Positions 54,214 through 62,795 of a stretch of DNA of 64,000 bases are shown one piece after another; positions within the stretch are counted from its first letter, which is position 1; each line of letters starts with the position of its first letter. Below the pieces are notes generated by a model. It searched no databases. It was not told the origin of the DNA and saw only the letters and a list, made by a program, of their open reading frames with translations. A program made the translations under genes and the position numbers. Origin of the DNA: Ruminococcus sp. UBA4275. Lineage in GTDB: Bacteria > Bacillota > Clostridia > Oscillospirales > Ruminococcaceae. Location: positions 1-64,000 of the forward strand of contig DGVV01000081.1 in NCBI GenBank assembly GCA_002395085.1. The letters run 5' to 3'.

Positions 54214-56247
54214 ATGCAGATCATCGGGCTTACCGGCCAGACCGGTGCGGGCAAAACGACCGTCAGCCGCCTCTTTGCGGAAAACGGCATTGCTGTAATT
54301 GATGCAGACCGTGTTGCACACGCTGTCACGGAACGCGACCATCCATGCATGAAAGCACTGACGCAGGTTTTCGGAAACGGGATTCTGCATCCTGATGGCA
54401 CAATGAACCGCAAGGCGGTTGCAGCGCTGATTTTCGGAGACAAAACCGTAAAAGCGCGCTATGAAGCAGTCATTTATCCGTATATCACGCAGACAATCCG
54501 CTTGCAGGCAGATGCCCTTGCAGCGCAGGGTCATACACGGATTATGCTGGATGCACCCACCCTTTTTGAGAGCGGAATCTTCCGTTTCTGCACACAAATC
54601 GTGTCGGTAACAGCTGCACCGGAAATCCGGTTGCAGCGCATTTGCTCGCGGGACGGTCTCACGAAAGAGCAGGCATTGCAGCGTATGAACGCACAGCTTT
54701 CCGAATCATTTTTCCGCACGCATTCAGATGCCGTTATTGAGAATAACGGCGACGAACAAGCGCTTACAAATGCCGTCTGCGCAGTCTGCCAAAAACTCGC
54801 TGCAGCGGCTGATCATAAAATGCACACTTTGAAGGAGGAACCTATCATGGCAAACAAAGATGAAGTCAAGGCACTCAAAGAGTCGCTGCTGATGCAGAAA
54901 AAGCACGCAGCACTGTTACTTGACGACGACAAAATTGCAGCCGCAGATGCATACTGCGAGGGCTACAAGGAATTTCTGAGCGCTTCTAAAACGGAGCGTG
55001 AAGCGGTGATCTATGCCTCCACGCTGCTGGAAGCAAAAGGCTTTGTCCGCTGGAAGCGCGGCGATGCAGTCAAGGCGGGCGATAAGATTTACACCGTCAA
55101 CCGCAGCAAAGCGATCGTCGCTGCTGTCATCGGTACAGATCCGCTGGAATCCGGTATCCGCATCACCGCAGCGCATATTGACTCCCCGCGTCTTGACCTG
55201 AAGCAGTGCCCGCTTTACGAAGATTCCGAGCTTGCACTGTTCAAGACACACTACTACGGCGGCATCAAAAAATATCAGTGGACAGTGCTGCCGCTTGCGC
55301 TGCACGGCGTGATTGTGAAGCAAAACGGCGAAAAGGTCACGGTCTGCATCGGTGAAGATGAGGGCGACCCGATCTTCTGCATCACCGATCTGCTGCCGCA
55401 TCTCGCACAGGAACAAGTTAAGCGTCCGCTTGCACAGGGCATCAAGGGCGAAGAACTCAATCTCCTGATCGGTTCGCGTCCGCTGCGCAGCGATGAGGGC
55501 AGCGATCTTGTCAAACTGCGCATCATGCAGATTCTCAATGAGAAATATGGTATTGTTGAAGCAGATTTCCTCTCCGCGGAACTCGAAATTGTTCCTGCCG
55601 GCAAGGCGCGTGACCTCGGCTTTGACCGTTCCATGATCGGCGGATACGGTCACGATGACCGCGTTTGCTCCTACCCTGCCCTCACGGCACTTCTGGACAC
55701 CGAACATCCGCAGCACACCGCAGTTTGCATTCTTACGGATAAGGAGGAAATCGGCAGCGAGGGCAATACGGGGCTCTGCTCTGCGTATTTCCGTGATTTC
55801 GTCGAAGATCTCGCTGCTGCATTCGGCACACAGGCGCATACAGTCTTTGCGCAGTCACAGTGCCTCTCTGCGGATGTCACCGCAGCTTATGATCCGACCT
55901 TTGCGGATGTCAATGACCGCCGCAACAGTGCATATCTCAATTACGGCGTGTGCATGATGAAGTATACCGGCGCACGCGGCAAGAGCGGTTCTTCGGATGC
56001 CTCTGCGGAGTTCATCGGAAAGATGCGCACACTCTTTGATGAAGCCGGCGTCATCTGGCAGACAGGTGAACTGGGCAAGGTCGATGCCGGCGGCGGCGGA
56101 ACGGTCGCCTGCTATCTTGCAAACCTCAATATTGACACGGTTGATGTCGGTGTTCCGGTTCTGTCGATGCACGCACCGCTGGAAGTCGTAAGCAAAATCG
56201 ACATCTACGAGACCTACCGTGCGGTTCTCACCTTCAATGCTTCGTGA
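54214..56247 (+). CDS. in-frame CoaE / M18 aminopeptidase fusion
   Basis: One open frame of 677 codons. Residues 1-200 are a complete dephospho-CoA kinase: P-loop GQTGAGKTT, the DADRVAHAV acceptor segment and APTLFESG. CoaE makes CoA from dephospho-CoA. There is no stop before residue 212, where a complete M18 aminopeptidase begins at MANKDEVK. The junction (AAAADHKMHTLKEEPI) contains GAAGGAGG at 54831-54838, an ideal ribosome site for the second ORF. The likely ancestral state is two genes whose first stop was lost. Either a bifunctional fusion is made, or coaE translation runs through while the aminopeptidase is also made separately. A sequencing error at the junction is possible. Confidence 0.75.
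   Translation: MQIIGLTGQTGAGKTTVSRLFAENGIAVIDADRVAHAVTERDHPCMKALTQVFGNGILHPDGTMNRKAVAALIFGDKTVKARYEAVIYPYITQTIRLQADALAAQGHTRIMLDAPTLFESGIFRFCTQIVSVTAAPEIRLQRICSRDGLTKEQALQRMNAQLSESFFRTHSDAVIENNGDEQALTNAVCAVCQKLAAAADHKMHTLKEEPIMANKDEVKALKESLLMQKKHAALLLDDDKIAAADAYCEGYKEFLSASKTEREAVIYASTLLEAKGFVRWKRGDAVKAGDKIYTVNRSKAIVAAVIGTDPLESGIRITAAHIDSPRLDLKQCPLYEDSELALFKTHYYGGIKKYQWTVLPLALHGVIVKQNGEKVTVCIGEDEGDPIFCITDLLPHLAQEQVKRPLAQGIKGEELNLLIGSRPLRSDEGSDLVKLRIMQILNEKYGIVEADFLSAELEIVPAGKARDLGFDRSMIGGYGHDDRVCSYPALTALLDTEHPQHTAVCILTDKEEIGSEGNTGLCSAYFRDFVEDLAAAFGTQAHTVFAQSQCLSADVTAAYDPTFADVNDRRNSAYLNYGVCMMKYTGARGKSGSSDASAEFIGKMRTLFDEAGVIWQTGELGKVDAGGGGTVACYLANLNIDTVDVGVPVLSMHAPLEVVSKIDIYETYRAVLTFNAS
54847..56247 (+). 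CDS. M18 family aminopeptidase from internal start
   Basis: Zinc aminopeptidase of 466 residues, the normal length for the family, starting at ATG 54847, 8 bases after GAAGGAGG. Metal and catalytic landmarks in order: ITAAHIDSPRLDLK (His), GYGHDDRVCSYPAL (bridging Asp), LTDKEEIGSEGNTG (Glu-Glu), LSADVTAAYDPTF (Asp) and GGGTVACYLANLN. It would release N-terminal residues from cytosolic peptides. The last codons overlap ogt (GTGA). Independent translation is inferred from the ribosome site. Confidence 0.85.
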   Translation: MANKDEVKALKESLLMQKKHAALLLDDDKIAAADAYCEGYKEFLSASKTEREAVIYASTLLEAKGFVRWKRGDAVKAGDKIYTVNRSKAIVAAVIGTDPLESGIRITAAHIDSPRLDLKQCPLYEDSELALFKTHYYGGIKKYQWTVLPLALHGVIVKQNGEKVTVCIGEDEGDPIFCITDLLPHLAQEQVKRPLAQGIKGEELNLLIGSRPLRSDEGSDLVKLRIMQILNEKYGIVEADFLSAELEIVPAGKARDLGFDRSMIGGYGHDDRVCSYPALTALLDTEHPQHTAVCILTDKEEIGSEGNTGLCSAYFRDFVEDLAAAFGTQAHTVFAQSQCLSADVTAAYDPTFADVNDRRNSAYLNYGVCMMKYTGARGKSGSSDASAEFIGKMRTLFDEAGVIWQTGELGKVDAGGGGTVACYLANLNIDTVDVGVPVLSMHAPLEVVSKIDIYETYRAVLTFNAS

Positions 56248-56744
56248 AACAATTTACAGCGCAGTATGAGAGTCCGCTTGGGAGCATAACCCTTTTCTCA
56301 GACGGAGACGCACTGACCGGACTAAAGTTTGAAAAAGCAAATGCCGGTCACGAAACCACTGCAAATCTGACGGTTTTTGCGGAGACATCTGCATGGCTTG
56401 ACAGGTATTTTCAGAGGCAAAAACCTGTCGTTTTCCCAAAAATGAATCCGGAAGGAACAATGTTCCAGAAATGGGTCTGGGCGAGGCTGCTTCTCATCCC
56501 ATACGGGAAAACGATCTCATATGGTGCCCTCGCGGCTGACTATACGGAACGAACCGGTAAAGCTATGTCCGCACAGGCAATCGGAGGTGCAGTCGGGCGC
56601 AACCCGATTCCAGTTCTCATTCCCTGTCACCGCGTCATCGGTGCAGACGGCAGTCTCACCGGATACGCATGGGGCGTAGAACGAAAAGCAAAACTCCTGC
56701 GGCTGGAATCTGCCGATTGTCCTGCTGCATTTGCAATCACATAA
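56244..56744 (+). CDS. ogt: methylated-DNA-protein-cysteine methyltransferase
   Basis: Suicide repair protein that removes O6-alkyl groups from guanine, 166 residues. The acceptor Cys is in IPCHRVIGADGSLTGYAWG, and RNPIPVLIP precedes it; the helix-turn-helix part has IPYGKTISYGALA. The start is a GTG overlapping the M18 stop. Usual YxGG after PCHRV reads YAWG here. Confidence 0.92.
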   Translation: MKQFTAQYESPLGSITLFSDGDALTGLKFEKANAGHETTANLTVFAETSAWLDRYFQRQKPVVFPKMNPEGTMFQKWVWARLLLIPYGKTISYGALAADYTERTGKAMSAQAIGGAVGRNPIPVLIPCHRVIGADGSLTGYAWGVERKAKLLRLESADCPAAFAIT

Positions 56745-56785
56745 AAAACAGCCTGCGCAGCGCTTTGTTGTGCAGGCTGTTTGTC
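56744..56785 (+). terminator. terminator of the prfA-ogt operon
   Basis: AAACAGCCTGC pairs with GCAGGCTGTTT, followed by TGTCTGTTG. Confidence 0.75.
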
Positions 56786-56867
56786 TGTTGCATTGTGCAA
56801 ACTGTACAGGCTGCAATGCGATGCATCGTACAGAATGACGAAATTCCAGATTTACATTCAAAAGGGA

Positions 56868-56896
56868 TTGACACAATGTCAGAATATTGCTATAAT
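56868..56896 (+). promoter_or_regulatory. consensus promoter of the TetR operon
   Basis: Perfect TTGACA, 17-base spacer and perfect TATAAT. The -35 box lies inside the first operator palindrome. Confidence 0.9.
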
Positions 56897-56917
56897 ATCA
56901 ATAATGACACCGTGTCA
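56869..56917 (+). promoter_or_regulatory. two TetR-type operators
   Basis: TGACACAATGTCA (56869-56881) covers the -35 element and TGACACCGTGTCA (56905-56917) lies at the start of the transcript. Both are 13-bp palindromes with identical half-sites TGACA, 36 bp apart. They strongly suggest autorepression by the regulator encoded directly downstream. Confidence 0.8.
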
Positions 56918-56942
56918 GAACAATTGAGAAGGAGGCACTCTT

Positions 56943-57563
56943 ATGCCGAAAGGATCACCGGAACTGACAGCTTCCCGCCGTGAGGAAATCATCAATGCCT
57001 GTGAACAGCTTTATCAAAGCATGAGCTTCAAAGAAATCACAATCAAGGAAATCGGTGCAGTCACTTCATTCACCAGAACATCCATTTATAATTACTTCCA
57101 GACGAAAGAGGAAATCTTTCTCGCACTGATGCAGCGGGAATACGAAAAATGGTCGCATGAGCTGCTTTCATTTGCAGAGCAGCAGGAAACCGTATCCGCT
57201 GATAGTTTCGCAGATGCGCTGGCTCATTCCCTTGAAAAGCATGAGCAGCTTCTGAAACTGCTTGCCATGAATCACTACGATATGGAGGAACACTCGCGTC
57301 CGGAACGTCTGCGGGATTTCAAGGTAGCCTATGGTGCATCCCTCGATGCAATGCGCACCTGTCTGCATAAATTCTTCCCCGCGGTAAACTGCGAGCGGTT
57401 TATCTTCGTGTTTTTTCCGTTTTTATTCGGCGTTTACCCGTATTCCGTTGCAACCGAAAAACAGCTTCGCGCCATGCGGGAAGCGAATATGGATTTTAAA
57501 ATGCACAATATCTACGAGATCGTCTATGCCTGCGTAATGCAATTACTTGGAGGTGCAGCATGA
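56943..57563 (+). CDS. TetR/AcrR family repressor
   Basis: A 206-residue regulator with an N-terminal helix-turn-helix (ITIKEIGAVTSFTRTSIYNYFQTKEEIF, read across residues 31-58) and a helical ligand domain that includes an aromatic FVFFPFLFGVYPY stretch. It overlaps the first aldo/keto reductase gene (ATGA), so it probably controls this redox operon and itself. The inducer is unknown; a reactive aldehyde or quinone is a plausible guess from the operon content. Confidence 0.93.
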   Translation: MPKGSPELTASRREEIINACEQLYQSMSFKEITIKEIGAVTSFTRTSIYNYFQTKEEIFLALMQREYEKWSHELLSFAEQQETVSADSFADALAHSLEKHEQLLKLLAMNHYDMEEHSRPERLRDFKVAYGASLDAMRTCLHKFFPAVNCERFIFVFFPFLFGVYPYSVATEKQLRAMREANMDFKMHNIYEIVYACVMQLLGGAA

Positions 57564-58597
57564 AATACACAAAACTTGGAGATTCCGATCTGAACGTCTC
57601 ACGCATTTGCATGGGCTGCATGGGATTTGGTGATGCAGCAAAAGGTCAGCATTCCTGGACAGTCGATGAGGCACATTCCCGTGAGATTATCAAACGCGGA
57701 CTGGAACTTGGCGTAAATTTTTTTGACACCGCGATTGCATATCAGTCCGGTACAAGTGAACAATATGTCGGCAGAGCGCTGCGTGATTTTGCCAAGCGAG
57801 AAGATGTTGTTGTGGCAACAAAATTTCTCCCGCGGACCCCTGCGGATATTGAAAACGGCATCACCGGACAGCAGCACATTGCACGCATGATCAATAAAAG
57901 CCTTGAGAACCTCGGAATGGACTATGTAGATCTCTACATTTATCATATCTGGGACTGGAATACACCTGTTTATGACATTCTCGATGGGCTGAATCGTGTT
58001 ATACAGGCAGGAAAGGCACGATATATCGGTATCTCGAACTGCTATGCATGGCAGCTTGCAAAAGCAAACTCCATCGCAGAAAAAGAAGGCTTTGCAAAGT
58101 TTGTCAGCGTACAGGGACACTATAATCTCATCTTCCGCGAGGAAGAACGCGAAATGGCAATGCTGTGTGCAGAAGATCACATAGCAATGACGCCTTACAG
58201 CGCACTTGCCAGCGGCAGACTGGCACGACTCCCCGGCGAAACGTCCAAGCGTGCAGAGGAAGACACCTATGCGAAATTCAAATATGATACCACGAAAGAG
58301 CAGGATGAAATCATTATCCGGCGCGTCGCAGAGCTGGCAGAGAAGCACAGCGTCTCCATGACAGAAATCTCTCTGGCCTGGCTGCTGACAAAGGTCACTG
58401 CACCCGTTGTCGGTGCGACAAAACTGCATCACATCGAGGGTGCTGCAAAAGCAGTCGATCTGGAACTGACAGCAGAAGAAACAGCCTATCTCGAAGAACC
58501 CTACATCCCGCACGCCCTTGCCGGTGTCATGGCGCAGAATAAGCCTGCACACAAGGACGAAAAGCACGTCTGGTCTACAGGCAGCCAGATAATCTAA
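57560..58597 (+). CDS. aldo/keto reductase (first)
   Basis: NAD(P)H-dependent reductase with a TIM-barrel fold, 345 residues. Catalytic tetrad: Asp and Tyr in NFFDTAIAYQSG, Lys in VVVATKFL, His in DLYIYHIWD. The cofactor region near the end has PVVGATKLHHIEGA. GGAGGTG overlaps the tetR end. Substrate unknown. Confidence 0.92.
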   Translation: MKYTKLGDSDLNVSRICMGCMGFGDAAKGQHSWTVDEAHSREIIKRGLELGVNFFDTAIAYQSGTSEQYVGRALRDFAKREDVVVATKFLPRTPADIENGITGQQHIARMINKSLENLGMDYVDLYIYHIWDWNTPVYDILDGLNRVIQAGKARYIGISNCYAWQLAKANSIAEKEGFAKFVSVQGHYNLIFREEEREMAMLCAEDHIAMTPYSALASGRLARLPGETSKRAEEDTYAKFKYDTTKEQDEIIIRRVAELAEKHSVSMTEISLAWLLTKVTAPVVGATKLHHIEGAAKAVDLELTAEETAYLEEPYIPHALAGVMAQNKPAHKDEKHVWSTGSQII

Positions 58598-58609
58598 GGA
58601 GGTAACTTT

Positions 58610-59473
58610 ATGTTTGACAAGAAACTCACATTGGCAAACGGCGTTGAGATTCCGCAGCTTGCGCTTGGCACATGGCTGATCGACGATGCACCGGCAGCAG
58701 ATGCCGTCAAGGCTGCGCTGCAAATGGGCTACCGTCACATCGACACCGCACAGGCGTATGGTAATGAACACGGTATCGGAGAAGGCGTGCGGACAAGCGG
58801 CATCGCACGAAACGAAATCTTTGTGACATCCAAAGTGGCAGCAGAACATAAGGATTACAAAAGTGCTGCTGCCGGCATCGACGAGACGCTCCGGAAAATG
58901 GGAATGGATTATCTTGATATGATGATCATTCATTCGCCGCAGCCGTGGAAATTTGTGAATCAGTCCGATGACCGCTTTGTGGAGGGCAACCGCGAAGCAT
59001 GGCGTGCGCTAGAAGACGCATACAAAGCAGGCAAACTCCGGGCAATCGGCGTATCCAATTTCTTGCAGAGCGATCTTGAAAGCCTCATGGAAACCGCAGA
59101 AATCCAGCCGATGGTGAATCAGGTGCTTTGCCATATTTCCAATTCTCCGCTGGATCTGATTGATGACTGTACTGCAAAGGGCATTGTCATGGAGGCATAT
59201 TCTCCGGTGGCACACGGCGAGGCAATGAAAAATCCCGAAATCGCAGAAATGGCTCAGAAATACGGCGTTTCCATTCCGCAGCTTTGCATTCGCTACGACA
59301 TCCAGCTTGGGATGATTGTACTGCCGAAAACCGCCAATCCGGCGCATATGAAGACCAATGCAGATGTGGACTTCATCATCTCGGATGCAGATATGCATAC
59401 ACTGAAAACCGTCAAGCACATCGAAAACTACGGTGATCACAGCTTTTTCCCTGTTTTCGGCGGAAAATTCTGA
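58610..59473 (+). CDS. aldo/keto reductase (second, diketogluconate-reductase type)
   Basis: A 287-residue aldo/keto reductase of a different subgroup from its neighbour. Tetrad: RHIDTAQAYGNE, FVTSKV, DMMIIHSPQPW; cofactor end VLPKTANPAHMKTN. Note that HS replaces the more usual HW or HFP. TAAGGAGG 7 bases upstream; 12-base gap to the previous gene. Same TetR-controlled operon. Confidence 0.92.
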   Translation: MFDKKLTLANGVEIPQLALGTWLIDDAPAADAVKAALQMGYRHIDTAQAYGNEHGIGEGVRTSGIARNEIFVTSKVAAEHKDYKSAAAGIDETLRKMGMDYLDMMIIHSPQPWKFVNQSDDRFVEGNREAWRALEDAYKAGKLRAIGVSNFLQSDLESLMETAEIQPMVNQVLCHISNSPLDLIDDCTAKGIVMEAYSPVAHGEAMKNPEIAEMAQKYGVSIPQLCIRYDIQLGMIVLPKTANPAHMKTNADVDFIISDADMHTLKTVKHIENYGDHSFFPVFGGKF

Positions 59474-59499
59474 GTTCAATCAGAAACGGAGGAATCATC

Positions 59500-59964
59500 A
59501 TGAGCAAAGCATTAGTTGCGTATTTTTCTGCAAGCGGCACTACCGCAAAAACTGCAAAGAAACTTGCAGAGGCTGCATCCGCAGACCTTTATGAGATCAA
59601 GCCGGCAATTCCATATACGCCTGCCGATCTCAACTGGCAGGATAGGCATTCAAGAAGCAGCGTGGAAATGAATGATCACAATTCCCGCCCTGCCCTTGCA
59701 GACACCAATCCTGATCTTTCTGCATACGATACCGTATACATCGGATTTCCGGTGTGGTGGTATATCGCCCCTACGATCATCAACAGCTATCTGGAAAGCG
59801 GCGATTTCTCCGGCAAGAAGATCATTCTGTTTGCAACATCCGGCGGAAGCGGATTCGGCAAAGCAGTTCAGAATCTCCAGCCCAGCGCGCCGGACGCAGA
59901 AATCATCGAAGGCAAGGTCAATCCCGGTGCAGCCGATTTTGCTGCACTTGCCAGTATGGCATAA
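59500..59964 (+). CDS. flavodoxin
   Basis: FMN electron carrier, 154 residues. The phosphate-binding loop is YFSASGTTAKTAKKLA (about 8-23), and flavin-stacking aromatics are in FPVWWYIAP (about 85-93). It may pass electrons in the same stress response as the two reductases. Last gene of the operon. Confidence 0.92.
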   Translation: MSKALVAYFSASGTTAKTAKKLAEAASADLYEIKPAIPYTPADLNWQDRHSRSSVEMNDHNSRPALADTNPDLSAYDTVYIGFPVWWYIAPTIINSYLESGDFSGKKIILFATSGGSGFGKAVQNLQPSAPDAEIIEGKVNPGAADFAALASMA

Positions 59965-60033
59965 GACGGGAGATACTTACCATATCGCTTCGTTCATCAG
60001 GACCATTGTTTATACCGTTATATAACCGCATAG

Positions 60034-60065
60034 CAGGACAGGAAGTCTCACAGCTCCCTGTCCTG
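60034..60065 (+). terminator. stem-loop after the flavodoxin gene
   Basis: CAGGACAGG and CCTGTCCTG form a perfect 9-bp stem with a 14-base loop; no good T-tract. It probably ends the TetR operon. The rest of the gap to 60176 shows nothing. Confidence 0.5.
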
Positions 60066-60175
60066 TGCTGTATCAGAAAGTCCGCGCAGTCTTCCCGTTC
60101 TACACAACATTTCCGCCAAACTTTGTGCAAGCCTACAAAATTCGGTGATTTGCTCTTTCAGCGCTGTTTTGGTGC

Positions 60176-60204
60176 TTGTGCGATCGGAAAATATGCTGTA
60201 TAAT
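60176..60204 (+). promoter_or_regulatory. promoter of the MATE-acylphosphatase operon
   Basis: TTGTGC, 17-base spacer, perfect TATAAT. Confidence 0.7.
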
Positions 60205-60259
60205 AGTTCATGTTCTGCCGTAATCCGGCAAAACAGAACACAGAAAAGAGGTCTTTTTC

Positions 60260-61657
60260 TTGCGTACAGATCAGCGCAGGGTCAATATGCTCAGCGGTTC
60301 TCTCTGGGATAAGATTCTGCTTTATGCACTCCCGCTTGCTGCAACCGGCATCTTACAGCAGCTTTTCAATGCCGCTGACATCGCGGTTGTCGGCAGATTT
60401 ACCGGTGAACTTGGTGAAGCTGCAATGGCTGCTGTCGGTGCGAACAGCCCGATCATCGGATTGATTGTCAATGCGTTCATCGGTGTCTCACTCGGTACAA
60501 ATGTTGTCATTGCAAAAGCAGTCGGCGCGGATGACAAACCAGCCATCAGCAAAACCGTTCACACGTCCATTGTGATTGCCTGCATCATCGGCGTATTTCT
60601 GACGTGCATCGGAGAATTATTTGCTGTTCAGATTCTTTCCTCGCAAAATGTTCCCGCTGAGGTGCTTCCGATGGCAGTGCTGTATTTCCGTGTTTACATG
60701 GCAGGTGTACCGGTTGTGCTGCTGTATAATTTCGTTTCCGCGATTTTCCGCGGCATCGGCAATACACGCACGCCGCTCATTGCACTGACCGTTTCCGGTG
60801 TACTGAATGTGATTCTGAACCTGCTGTTCGTTATTGTTCTGCACATGACTGTCAGCGGTGTTGCGCTTGCAACTGTCATTTCCAACGGTGTCAGTTCAGC
60901 ATTGCTGCTGCGGACACTCTCGAAAAGTCGAGGCGCAGAACGCATCCGTCTCTCAGCGATGCGCATTGACCGAAAAACACTCATCCGCATTCTGCGCATC
61001 GGCGTACCGGCAGGCATACAGGCGGCAGTTTTCTCCTTCGCCAACATCATCATTCAGAGCGCCATCAACAGCCTCGGAAAAATCGTCATGGCAGCATCCA
61101 GTGCGGCGTTCAATATTGAGATTTTTGCGTATGATGTCCTCAACAGCTTCAGTCAGGCGTGTACAACATTTGTCGGTCAGAATTACGGTGCAGGACAAAT
61201 CCGCCGCTGCAAACGCGCCTTCCTCCTGAGCTGGCTGGAAGGTGCAGCCGCAACCGCATCCGCGATTGCACTGATTCTGCTGTTCGGCAGACAGATTCTT
61301 TCCGTTTTCAATCCGAATCCGGAAGTCATCGAAATCGGTTATCTGCGACTGATTATCATATTCATGTCATATTTCTTCACACTGTCCTATGAGGTCATGT
61401 CCGGTTATCTGCGCGGATTTGGCATCTCTGCCTCACCTGCTGCACTGACAGTCATCGGCATCTGCGGCATCCGCATTACATGGATTATGTACTTCTTCCC
61501 GCAAGATCCGACCTTCCGGCGCATTCTGACTGCATATCCGATCAGCTTGTCAGTAACGGCATTGCTGATTGGCTGTGCATTGCTGATTGCACACCCTGCG
61601 GCGCGGGAAAAACGTCTCACAGAAAGCGAACCGGAAAAGGAGAACGCGAATGGATAA
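60260..61657 (+). CDS. MATE family efflux transporter
   Basis: Cation-coupled multidrug/toxin antiporter, 465 residues with twelve predicted TM helices. Typical stretches: LYALPLAATGILQQLFNAADIAVVGRF near the start (read in parts), FRGIGNTRTPL, FVGQNYGAGQ. I use the TTG at 60260 with AAAAGAGG 8 bases upstream; MLSGSLWDKIL ten codons later is the alternative. It overlaps the acylphosphatase start by 8 bases. Confidence 0.92.
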   Translation: MRTDQRRVNMLSGSLWDKILLYALPLAATGILQQLFNAADIAVVGRFTGELGEAAMAAVGANSPIIGLIVNAFIGVSLGTNVVIAKAVGADDKPAISKTVHTSIVIACIIGVFLTCIGELFAVQILSSQNVPAEVLPMAVLYFRVYMAGVPVVLLYNFVSAIFRGIGNTRTPLIALTVSGVLNVILNLLFVIVLHMTVSGVALATVISNGVSSALLLRTLSKSRGAERIRLSAMRIDRKTLIRILRIGVPAGIQAAVFSFANIIIQSAINSLGKIVMAASSAAFNIEIFAYDVLNSFSQACTTFVGQNYGAGQIRRCKRAFLLSWLEGAAATASAIALILLFGRQILSVFNPNPEVIEIGYLRLIIIFMSYFFTLSYEVMSGYLRGFGISASPAALTVIGICGIRITWIMYFFPQDPTFRRILTAYPISLSVTALLIGCALLIAHPAAREKRLTESEPEKENANG

Positions 61658-61919
61658 GATTCGTAAACACATCATTTTTGAAGGCTATGTGCAAGGTGTC
61701 GGATTCCGGTATAAGGCGTATCATACCGCAAGAATGTACGGTATTTCCGGCTGGGTCAGAAACCGCAGCGACGGAACGGTTGAAATGGAAGCGGAAGGAA
61801 CACCGCACGACATTGAAGACCTGATTCTTGCACTGGAGAAGCATACATGGGGGCAGATTGACAACATCCGCTCTGAAAAAATCCCCCTGCACAATGATTA
61901 TTCGTTCGAGATCCGCTGA
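61650..61919 (+). CDS. acyP: acylphosphatase
   Basis: Hydrolyses carboxyl-phosphate bonds, 89 residues. The signature FEGYVQGVGFRYKAY holds the catalytic Arg, and GISGWVRNRSDGTVEMEAEG holds the catalytic Asn. AAAAGGAG precedes the ATG at 61650. Confidence 0.95.
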   Translation: MDKIRKHIIFEGYVQGVGFRYKAYHTARMYGISGWVRNRSDGTVEMEAEGTPHDIEDLILALEKHTWGQIDNIRSEKIPLHNDYSFEIR

Positions 61920-61929
61920 CCCGAATGGC

Positions 61930-61968
61930 AAGCCCCCGAAGCATCTCATTTGCTTCGGGGGCTTGTCT
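61930..61968. terminator. convergent terminator between acyP and thiD
   Basis: AAGCCCCCGAAGC pairs with GCTTCGGGGGCTT around an 8-base loop; GTCTGTTG follows on the plus strand. Confidence 0.8.
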
Positions 61969-61988
61969 GTTGATTCATTCGTCATGGC

Positions 61989-62795
61989 TCACGGTTTTTC
62001 CGCGGCAAATTCTCCCGTGACTGCAAACGCATGATTCATCGGGCCGCTGCCTTTGCCGAGATCCAGCATGGCACGAAGCGCACCGGAAATATACCGTTTT
62101 GCGCGCTCTACCGCTTCTGCTATATCATAACCTTTGGCGAGATTGGACGCAATCGCACTGGAAAGCGTACAGCCTGTGCCATGTGTATTCGGGTTGTCGA
62201 TGCGTTCGCCGTAAAACCACCGCATTCCTTCCGCAGTACAAAGCAGATCATTCGCGTCATTCAGTTGATGTCCGCCTTTCAGCAATACCGCACAGTGATA
62301 CCGCAGTGCAATCTCCTGCGCAGCCGTCTCCATATCAGCAGCGCTGTGAATGTCCATACCGGTCAGAACCTCCGCCTCCGGAATATTCGGCGTGACGATC
62401 TCTGCCAGCGGGATCAGAGAACCCGTCAGCGCTGCAACTGCGTCATCCGCAATCAGTTTTGCACCGCTTGTCGCGACCATGACCGGATCCAGCACAATAT
62501 GTTTCGCATGATACTGCCGCAGTTTTTCTGCAATCATCTCAATCAGCGGCACTGAAGAAACCATGCCGATTTTCACAGCATCCGGTGCAATATCAGTAAA
62601 TACCGCATCAAGTTGCTGCCCAAGAAATGCAGGCGGTACATCCAGAATTCCGCTGACGCCGGTTGTATTCTGCGCTGTCAGTGAAGTGATGGCACAGGTC
62701 GCAAATACACCGTTCGCTGTCATTGTTTTGATGTCTGCCTGAATACCGGCTCCTCCGCCGGAATCGCTGCCCGCGATCGTAAGTGCTGTTTTCAT
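61989..62795 (-). CDS. thiD: hydroxymethylpyrimidine/phosphomethylpyrimidine kinase
   Basis: Phosphorylates HMP and HMP-P for thiamine synthesis or salvage, 268 residues. Ribokinase fold with AGSDSGGGAGIQADIKT at the start, VTPNIPEAEVLTG in the middle and the anion hole GTGCTLSSAIASNLA near the end. It overlaps the HAD gene upstream by four bases (ATGA). No other thiamine gene or TPP riboswitch is in the window. Confidence 0.95.
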   Translation of the reverse strand: MKTALTIAGSDSGGGAGIQADIKTMTANGVFATCAITSLTAQNTTGVSGILDVPPAFLGQQLDAVFTDIAPDAVKIGMVSSVPLIEMIAEKLRQYHAKHIVLDPVMVATSGAKLIADDAVAALTGSLIPLAEIVTPNIPEAEVLTGMDIHSAADMETAAQEIALRYHCAVLLKGGHQLNDANDLLCTAEGMRWFYGERIDNPNTHGTGCTLSSAIASNLAKGYDIAEAVERAKRYISGALRAMLDLGKGSGPMNHAFAVTGEFAAEKP

